Made by a program: the position numbers and the translations under genes
Notes under the pieces: generated by a model
The model's input: only the letters and a program-made list of their open reading frames with translations
The model's database searches: none
Told to the model about the DNA's origin: nothing
Part shown: piece after piece, positions 1 to 5,142 of the stretch
Numbering within the stretch: the first letter of the stretch is position 1
How the letters are laid out: each line of letters opens with the position of its first letter
Origin: an uncultured Collinsella sp.
Lineage (GTDB): Bacteria > Actinomycetota > Coriobacteriia > Coriobacteriales > Coriobacteriaceae
Direction: 5' to 3'
NCBI GenBank assembly: GCA_900764415.1
Contig: CAAFOA010000228.1
Span: 1 to 7,349 of the forward strand
DNA: 7,349 nucleotides

Positions 1-1
1 C

Positions 2-379
2 GGCATGACTGCCGAACCTGGCGAGATGACCATACGGCAAGACGAACCCGACGAGCCGACTGTCTCCACCGAAGAGTTTGGCGTCGTGGCACCGCTCCTC
101 GTGTCTGCGCCCGCACCCGTAACGCCCGCGCCCACTGACGCCGCGACCGAACTCGCGCCCGCCGCAGACGTCTTCCTTCGCGCGCTCCTCGAGCAAAACG
201 CAGTGCAAGCGACATCGGCAGTGGCGCACTCGGGACAGAGCGAGGACATGCTCGTCGATAGCATCAACGAAGCGCTCTTTGACCTGGTGGGTGACACCGT
301 AATTGAATTTGGCGCGGCAGGACCGCACATTATCGAGGACTACGAAGCAGACGTGAGAGGATACCTAGACCATGAGTGA
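2..379 (+). CDS. C-terminal part of a TerB-C-domain-like protein (5' end outside window)
   Basis: The reading frame is open to the left edge, so the ATG at 5 is probably an internal methionine and only about 125 C-terminal residues are present. Counted from that Met, residues about 10-55 form an acidic then Pro/Ala/Thr-rich stretch that looks like a flexible linker. Residues about 56-124 look like the end of a TerB-C domain: a helix around FLRALLEQN, then SINEALFDLVGDTVIE (86-101) and an acidic ending around IIEDYEADVRGYL. In that family the tail typically reads iNe..fD..gD..ie, then a final short helix. Full-length TerB-N/TerB-C proteins are several hundred residues long and are reported next to ATPase and helicase genes, as here. 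The stop codon overlaps the start of the ATPase gene by 8 bp, which implies co-translation. The domain call rests on remembered family pattern, not a search, and no enzymatic function can be assigned. Confidence 0.6.
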   Translation, partial: GMTAEPGEMTIRQDEPDEPTVSTEEFGVVAPLLVSAPAPVTPAPTDAATELAPAADVFLRALLEQNAVQATSAVAHSGQSEDMLVDSINEALFDLVGDTVIEFGAAGPHIIEDYEADVRGYLDHE

Positions 380-1676
380 TACCGCACCCGCAGCACCCCG
401 CGTGCCCAAGCGCGTCGCTGCCGTCATTCTCAACTCGCTCAAGGGCGGCGTGGTCCCGCGCATCGGCCTTCCCTATATCACCGTAGGGCGCGAGGTCGAG
501 ATCCGCGCCCTGCTCACCGACCTGAGTCTCATCGCCGACGGCGGCGCGAGCTTCCGCTTTCTAGTCGGTCGTTACGGCGCCGGCAAGAGCTTTTTGCTCC
601 AGACCATCCGCACGCACGCCATGGGTGAGGGTTTCGTCGTCGCCGATGCCGACCTATCCCCCGAGCGCCGCCTGCAGGGCGGGCAGGGACAGGGCCTTGC
701 CACCTACCGTGAGCTCATCCGCAACATATCGACCAAGACGCGCCCCGAGGGCGGTGCGCTCAACCTTATCCTGGATCGCTGGGTCGCCTCGTGTGCCGAT
801 GCCGATGAGTCTGCCGTCAATGCCCAACTGGCCCCGCTCGAGGAAATGGTCCACGGCTTCGACTTCGCCCGCATGCTCCGCCGCTACCGCGCGGCCGTAT
901 CCGAGGGCGACGAAGAAGCTATGAGCCGCGTGACCAAATGGATTCGCGGCGAGTACCGCACCAAGAGCGAGGCACGCGCCGAGCTGGGCTCCTCGACCAT
1001 CATCAGCGATGACGACTGGTACGACTACGTTAAGCTCATTGCGCGCTTTTTGGTCTGCAGCGGCTACAAGGGCATGCTGGTGCTCATCGACGAGCTCGTG
1101 AATCTGTATAAGATTCCCAACGCCATCACACGCCAATACAACTACGAGAAGATCCTGACCATGTACAACGACACGCTCCAGGGCAAGGCGCAGTACCTGG
1201 GCATGATCATGGGCGGCACGCCAACCTCCATCGAAGACCGCCGCCGCGGCGTGTTCTCCTACGAGGCCCTGCGAAGCCGACTCGCTCAGGGCCGCTTTGC
1301 ACGCGAGGACCTTAAGGACATGCTCGCGCCCATCATCCGCCTGCAGCCACTCACCTATGAGGAGCTGCTGGTGCTCATCGAAAAACTCATGCAGATCCAT
1401 GCCGGCTACTTTGGCTGGACGCCCACGCTTACCGAGAACGACTTGGTGGACTTTCTCAAGATTGAGTTCGGCCGCGTGGGAGCCGATACGCACCTGACGC
1501 CGCGTGAGGTCATCCGTGACTTTATCGAGCTGCTCGATATCCTGTGTCAGAACCCCGATGCAAATGTGGCCGAGCTGCTGCAAAGCGTTGGCGGCGACGC
1601 GCTGGCGCCGGCAGCCGCAACAGACGACACCGGCACTGCAGGCGGCGACCGCAACTTCGCCGAATTCACCATCTAA
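372..1676 (+). CDS. BrxC/BrxD-family (DUF2791) P-loop ATPase
   Basis: A complete 434-aa ATPase. The Walker A motif GRYGAGKS is at residues 66-73, preceded by a hydrophobic strand (FRFLV). Walker B is MLVLIDEL at 235-242, ending in the Asp-Glu pair needed for Mg2+ binding and hydrolysis. GGTPTSIEDRRRG (281-293) sits where a sensor strand is expected, and YEALRSRL (297-304) carries candidate arginine-finger residues. LTPREVIRDF (375-384) matches the C-terminal signature of DUF2791 proteins. The length fits the short BrxD form (about 430-450 aa) rather than the long BrxC (about 1200 aa). The last 30 residues are Ala/Thr/Gly-rich and probably disordered. The start ATG overlaps the upstream gene by 8 bp, with AGAGG at 356-360 as a distant ribosome binding site. 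In BREX loci BrxD is paired with the helicase BrxHI, and a helicase of that type follows here. It is probably cytoplasmic, acting on DNA or as a regulator of the helicase. ATPase family confidence is high; the exact role is unknown. Confidence 0.85.
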   Translation: MSDTAPAAPRVPKRVAAVILNSLKGGVVPRIGLPYITVGREVEIRALLTDLSLIADGGASFRFLVGRYGAGKSFLLQTIRTHAMGEGFVVADADLSPERRLQGGQGQGLATYRELIRNISTKTRPEGGALNLILDRWVASCADADESAVNAQLAPLEEMVHGFDFARMLRRYRAAVSEGDEEAMSRVTKWIRGEYRTKSEARAELGSSTIISDDDWYDYVKLIARFLVCSGYKGMLVLIDELVNLYKIPNAITRQYNYEKILTMYNDTLQGKAQYLGMIMGGTPTSIEDRRRGVFSYEALRSRLAQGRFAREDLKDMLAPIIRLQPLTYEELLVLIEKLMQIHAGYFGWTPTLTENDLVDFLKIEFGRVGADTHLTPREVIRDFIELLDILCQNPDANVAELLQSVGGDALAPAAATDDTGTAGGDRNFAEFTI

Positions 1677-1711
1677 CCTGCCAATAAGGGACAGGTTTAT
1701 TTTGGCAGGTT
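1675..1711 (+). terminator. Stem-loop at the 3' end of the ATPase gene (weak terminator or attenuator)
   Basis: Perfect 10-bp arms AACCTGCCAA (1675-1684) and TTGGCAGGTT (1702-1711) enclose a 17-nt loop. The stem can lengthen inside the loop by pairing AATAA (1683-1687) with TTATT (1697-1701), bulging the two T at 1702-1703. The left arm starts within the TAA stop codon of the ATPase gene. Only a short T run follows (TTT at 1710-1713, then ATC), so termination may be partial and could lower helicase expression relative to the ATPase. It might instead be an RNA-processing or stability element. Confidence 0.5.
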
Positions 1712-1782
1712 TTATCTGGGCAAACGCTGAGGCAGCAATGCAGCAAACCATTGCCAGCCGCGTTAAGAGGTTCGTATTTGAG

Positions 1783-1788
1783 AGGAGG
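1783..1788 (+). promoter_or_regulatory. Shine-Dalgarno site fixing the helicase start at GTG 1793
   Basis: AGGAGG, within GAGAGGAGG at 1780-1788, lies 4 nt before GTG 1793. It selects that codon over the in-frame TTG at 1751, which has no comparable site. The residues following GTG (NAFDRYAPFIQDF) look like the natural start of this helicase family, whereas the 14 residues gained by starting at TTG do not. Confidence 0.75.
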
Positions 1789-1792
1789 CCCC

Positions 1793-4237
1793 GTGAACGC
1801 CTTTGACCGATATGCTCCGTTTATCCAAGACTTCATCTACTCCCACGATTGGGAGAGTCTGCGCTCTATCCAGGTTGCGGCGGCAGATGCCATCTTTAAC
1901 ACACAAGACAATGTGCTCCTAACGGCATCCACAGCTTCCGGCAAAACCGAGGCAGCCTTCTTTCCCATCCTGACCGAGTTTTGGGAGAATCCGCCCGCAA
2001 GCGTGGGCGCCCTCTACATCGGCCCCCTCAAAGCGCTCATCAATGATCAGTTCGTCCGCCTCAACGACCTCTGCGAAGAGGCCGATATCCCTATCTGGCA
2101 CTGGCATGGCGATGTCTCGCAGTCGCACAAGGCTAAGCTCATCAAAAAACCGAGCGGCATCTTGCAGATTACGCCCGAGTCACTCGAAGCGCTCTTAATC
2201 CACAAGCACATGGCGATCCCGCGCATGTTTTGCGACCTGCGCTACGTGGTCATCGATGAGGTCCACTCGCTCATGCGCGGCGACCGTGGCGGGCAAACGC
2301 TCTGCCTTATCGAGCGACTCTCGCACATGGCCGGCGTGCAGCCTCGCCGCATTGGCCTTTCGGCTACCATCGGTGACCCCGAGCGCACGGGCGCTTTTCT
2401 CTCACAGGGAACGGGGCGCAACTGCGTTATCCCCCGCTTTGAAGAACCGCGCCGCGTGTGGCGCATCTCCATGGAGCACTTCTACAACTCGGGCCCCCAG
2501 GCGCAGCAGCGGGGATTCATGGGCACAGGCCCTCAAGAGGCCGAAGTACTCGCGTGCGAGTGCATCGAGGCAGCGGCATCCGCGGCGCTGCCCGCCGGCG
2601 CCCAAGACATGCGCCACAGCGGACAGCTCACACAAGAGGAGCACCGTCAACGTCGTGAGCGGGCACGGGGCAAGGCCGCTCCCAAGGACCGCCAAACTTC
2701 CTCGGCCCCCGAGGGCGAAGTCGACATCCCCCAAGCACCCGAACAGGCATTACTCAACCCCACCGACACAGCACCAGACAACGCCGACCCCGGCATGGGC
2801 TATATCTTCGAACACACCCGCGGCCGCAAGTGCCTGGTCTTTGCCAACTCGCGCGAGGAGGCGGAGGCCGTATGCTCCATGCTACGCAGCTACTGCGAGA
2901 GCCGACACGAGCCCGACCGCTTTCTCATTCATCACGGCAATCTTTCGGCATCGTTGCGCGAGACGGCCGAGGAGCTCATGCGCGACGAGGAACAGGCACA
3001 GACAACCGTCTCCACCTCTACGCTGGAGCTCGGCATCGATATCGGCCGCCTGGAGCGTGCGTTTCAGATCGATGCGCCATTTACCGTCAGCTCCTTTTTG
3101 CAGCGAATGGGCCGCACGGGACGCCGCGATCTTCCGCCCGAGATGTGGTTTGTCATGCGCGAGGAGGAACCCGAACCGCGCACGATGATGCCCGAAACGA
3201 TACCCTGGAAGCTCCTGCAGGGCATCGCGCTCGTACAACTCTATCGCGAGGAAAAGTGGGTCGAGCCGCCCGAGCTCGATCGACTCCCCTACAGTCTGCT
3301 CTATCACCAGACCATGTCGACCCTCGCCAGCACCGGCGAGCTCACGCCGGCAGAGCTTGCCCAGCGTGTGCTCACGCTCAGTTATTTCCACCGCGTCTCG
3401 GCCGATGACTATCGCGTACTGCTGCGCCACCTCATCAAGATCGACCACATCCAGGTCACCGAGGGCGGTGGGCTCATCGTGGGCCTCGCGGGCGAGCGCA
3501 TCATCAACAACTTTAAGTTCTACGCCGTGTTCCAGGAAAACGAAGAGTTTACCGTTCGCAGCGAATCGGCCGAGCTGGGCACAATCGTCAACCCGCCACC
3601 ACCTGGCGAGCGCATCGCCATAGCCGGGCACTGCTGGATTGTCGAGGAAGTGGATTGGAAGCGTCATACCGTCTTTGCCACACAGGTCAAGGGCCGGGTG
3701 CCGGCCTACTTTGGCGACTGCCCTGGCGACATCAACACGCACGTACTCGAGCGCATGCGCAAGGCGCTCAACGAGCACGCGGTATACCCATACCTTATGG
3801 GTAACGCGCGGGCTCGCCTAGCGCAAGCTCGCCATACCGCCGAGATTTCGGGCGCGGGAACCAAGCCGCTCATTAACCTGGGCGGCGACACCTGGGTGCT
3901 CTTCCCCTGGTTGGGAAGCTACGCCTTTCTGGCGCTCGAGCGTATGCTCAAGATTAAATGCGCCGCGGAGCTTGGCCTTCGCGGGCTCGATCCGTCGCGT
4001 CCATACTTTATGCAGTTCAAGATGAAGGCCGACGAAGAGACGTTCTTTGAGGTGCTCGCAGCCGAGGCCGAAAAGGACTTCGACCCCATCGAGCTCGTCT
4101 ATCCCGGCGAGGTGCCTTATTTTGACCGCTACGACGAGTACGTTCCCGAGGAGCTCGTGCGCAAAGGCTTCGCCGAAGGCGTGCTCGACATCGAGGGTAT
4201 GAAGCAGCGCGTCCTCAGCTGGCGCGACCACGCCTAA
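1793..4237 (+). CDS. Lhr/BrxHI-like superfamily II DEAD/DEAH-box helicase
   Basis: An 814-aa ATP-dependent nucleic-acid helicase, numbered from GTG 1793. RecA1 holds a Q-motif-like RSIQ (24-27), motif I ASTASGKT (45-52), motif Ia PLKALINDQ (79-87), motif Ib TPESLE (127-132), motif II DEVH (155-158) and motif III SAT (190-192). RecA2 holds motif IV CLVFANS (347-353), motif V STSTLELGIDIG (407-418) and motif VI QRMGRTGRR (437-445). Residues about 260-335 between the two lobes are a charged, Pro/Ala-rich insertion, probably disordered. The C-terminal half has the winged-helix and beta-barrel pattern of Lhr-type helicases, including ELGTIV (595-600) and ERIAIAGHCWIVEEVD (606-621). All catalytic motifs look intact. 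DNA translocation or unwinding is expected by family. It follows the BrxD-like ATPase by 116 bp, the arrangement seen for BrxD/BrxHI in BREX-type loci, so a defence or DNA-surveillance role is inferred. A housekeeping Lhr repair helicase is possible but less likely in this context. Confidence 0.88.
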   Translation: MNAFDRYAPFIQDFIYSHDWESLRSIQVAAADAIFNTQDNVLLTASTASGKTEAAFFPILTEFWENPPASVGALYIGPLKALINDQFVRLNDLCEEADIPIWHWHGDVSQSHKAKLIKKPSGILQITPESLEALLIHKHMAIPRMFCDLRYVVIDEVHSLMRGDRGGQTLCLIERLSHMAGVQPRRIGLSATIGDPERTGAFLSQGTGRNCVIPRFEEPRRVWRISMEHFYNSGPQAQQRGFMGTGPQEAEVLACECIEAAASAALPAGAQDMRHSGQLTQEEHRQRRERARGKAAPKDRQTSSAPEGEVDIPQAPEQALLNPTDTAPDNADPGMGYIFEHTRGRKCLVFANSREEAEAVCSMLRSYCESRHEPDRFLIHHGNLSASLRETAEELMRDEEQAQTTVSTSTLELGIDIGRLERAFQIDAPFTVSSFLQRMGRTGRRDLPPEMWFVMREEEPEPRTMMPETIPWKLLQGIALVQLYREEKWVEPPELDRLPYSLLYHQTMSTLASTGELTPAELAQRVLTLSYFHRVSADDYRVLLRHLIKIDHIQVTEGGGLIVGLAGERIINNFKFYAVFQENEEFTVRSESAELGTIVNPPPPGERIAIAGHCWIVEEVDWKRHTVFATQVKGRVPAYFGDCPGDINTHVLERMRKALNEHAVYPYLMGNARARLAQARHTAEISGAGTKPLINLGGDTWVLFPWLGSYAFLALERMLKIKCAAELGLRGLDPSRPYFMQFKMKADEETFFEVLAAEAEKDFDPIELVYPGEVPYFDRYDEYVPEELVRKGFAEGVLDIEGMKQRVLSWRDHA

Positions 4238-4250
4238 GACCAGTCTTTTT
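4236..4250 (+). terminator. Weak candidate terminator between convergent genes
   Basis: The 26-bp gap between the helicase stop (TAA 4235-4237) and the converging gene's stop (TAG at 4266-4264) holds AAGAC (4236-4240) and GTCTT (4243-4247), followed by a T run to 4250. The stem is short and the loop tight, so an efficient intrinsic terminator is uncertain. Position is the main support. Confidence 0.3.
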
Positions 4251-4263
4251 GGGACGGGGAGAC

Positions 4264-5142
4264 CTACTTGTCGTGAAGGACGGTGCCGAGAAAGTCATCG
4301 TCGAAGGGCACGGCTTCGGCGAAGACATAGTCGCCGTCGCTGGCGATGAGCAGGTAGTTCTCCTCGCCGCCGAACTCCGCATCGCCACATGGGACCACCC
4401 AGGCGTGGGCGAATACCTCGAGTGCCGTGGCAGCGCAGTCGCGCAGGAACGTCACGTCGCTCCCCCTGTTCGCACTCACGATATTGGCAGCATAGATGCC
4501 CCCGGGGTTCAGGCTGCCTCGCACCAAACGCAACGCCTCACCCGTCGCCAGCTCACGTACGGGCTCGGCACCGCCAAAGCAATCGCTTACGACCACGTCG
4601 TAGCGACGATGGCCCACGCTCGTCACACCCAGATACGAACGAGCCTCGGCGGTAATCACCCGCAAGCGGTCGCCCACCGTGTGCTCCAGTTCGTCCAGAT
4701 AGAACCAACGACGTGCCAGACGCGTAATCTCGGCATCGTACTCAATGACGTCCATGCGCAAGCTCTCGTGCGACATCAACGCGAACTTGGGATAGGCAAA
4801 CCCACCGCCGCCCAGCATGAGCATACGGTCGATACCATGACCGTAAGCATCACGCATTGCGTCCTCGGCCTCAAACACATCGTCGAACGCACGATAGTAC
4901 GCAAAGACGGGCTCCGCCCAGCGCTCGCCAACGTAACTCGCGCTTTGGTAGACGCCACCTTGCACGAGCACACGGACCTCGTCACCGCCCTCGTCGTGCA
5001 CGCGTTTCACACGTGCCAACCCGTTGCGGGTTCGCGCGACCTGCAGACAGGCAGCGCGAACAGCAATGGCGGCCGCACCCAGCGCCGCAGCTCCCAGGGC
5101 AACGCCGGCAACGACGCCGGCAGAAACACTCGGCTTGTTCAT
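4264..5142 (-). CDS. Spermidine-synthase-like class I AdoMet-fold protein with N-terminal membrane anchor
   Basis: A 292-aa protein. Residues 7-30 are an Ala/Gly/Val-rich hydrophobic stretch after MNKPS, consistent with one membrane anchor or an uncleaved signal. The rest is a Rossmann fold of the spermidine synthase superfamily: the nucleotide loop MLMLGGGGFAYP (107-118), the acidic strand end VIEYD (132-136) that would bind the AdoMet ribose, and YDVVVSDCFGG (181-191). In real aminopropyltransferases the loop reads GGGDGG and the later motif reads D-S/T-T-D. Here the loop Asp is Gly114, and the second Asp of D-x-x-D is Gly190; only Asp187 remains. Spermidine synthesis is therefore doubtful, and a methyltransferase or other AdoMet-type role is at least as likely. 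AAGGAG lies 6 nt before the ATG, inside the last codons of elp3, whose UAG stop directly abuts this start. Translational coupling with elp3 is expected. The substrate is unknown. Confidence 0.75.
   Translation of the reverse strand: MNKPSVSAGVVAGVALGAAALGAAAIAVRAACLQVARTRNGLARVKRVHDEGGDEVRVLVQGGVYQSASYVGERWAEPVFAYYRAFDDVFEAEDAMRDAYGHGIDRMLMLGGGGFAYPKFALMSHESLRMDVIEYDAEITRLARRWFYLDELEHTVGDRLRVITAEARSYLGVTSVGHRRYDVVVSDCFGGAEPVRELATGEALRLVRGSLNPGGIYAANIVSANRGSDVTFLRDCAATALEVFAHAWVVPCGDAEFGGEENYLLIASDGDYVFAEAVPFDDDFLGTVLHDK

Noticed and set aside
654..1751. A 365-codon - strand frame opposite the ATPase gene
   Set aside because: It is in mirror codon register with the ATPase gene, whose Walker motifs make it the real coding strand. 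The translated product is Ala/Val/Leu-rich noise.
1751..1780. Possible promoter TTGCCA-17-GTATTT before the helicase
   Set aside because: The -35 box is good, but the -10 box is poor and the start would fall about 6 nt before the GTG, cutting off the clear ribosome binding site.
1751..1792. Upstream TTG start for the helicase adding 14 residues
   Set aside because: TTG 1751 lacks a good ribosome binding site, whereas GTG 1793 follows AGGAGG. The extra residues do not resemble the family's N-terminus.
2256..3188. A 310-codon + strand frame inside the helicase gene
   Set aside because: It lies in a different frame across the helicase motifs II to VI, is highly Arg/Ser/Ala/Pro-rich and has no motif of its own.
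3785..3803. Perfect 8-bp inverted repeat TACCCATA / TATGGGTA with a 3-nt loop
   Set aside because: It lies inside well-conserved helicase coding sequence, has no T run after it and is probably chance.
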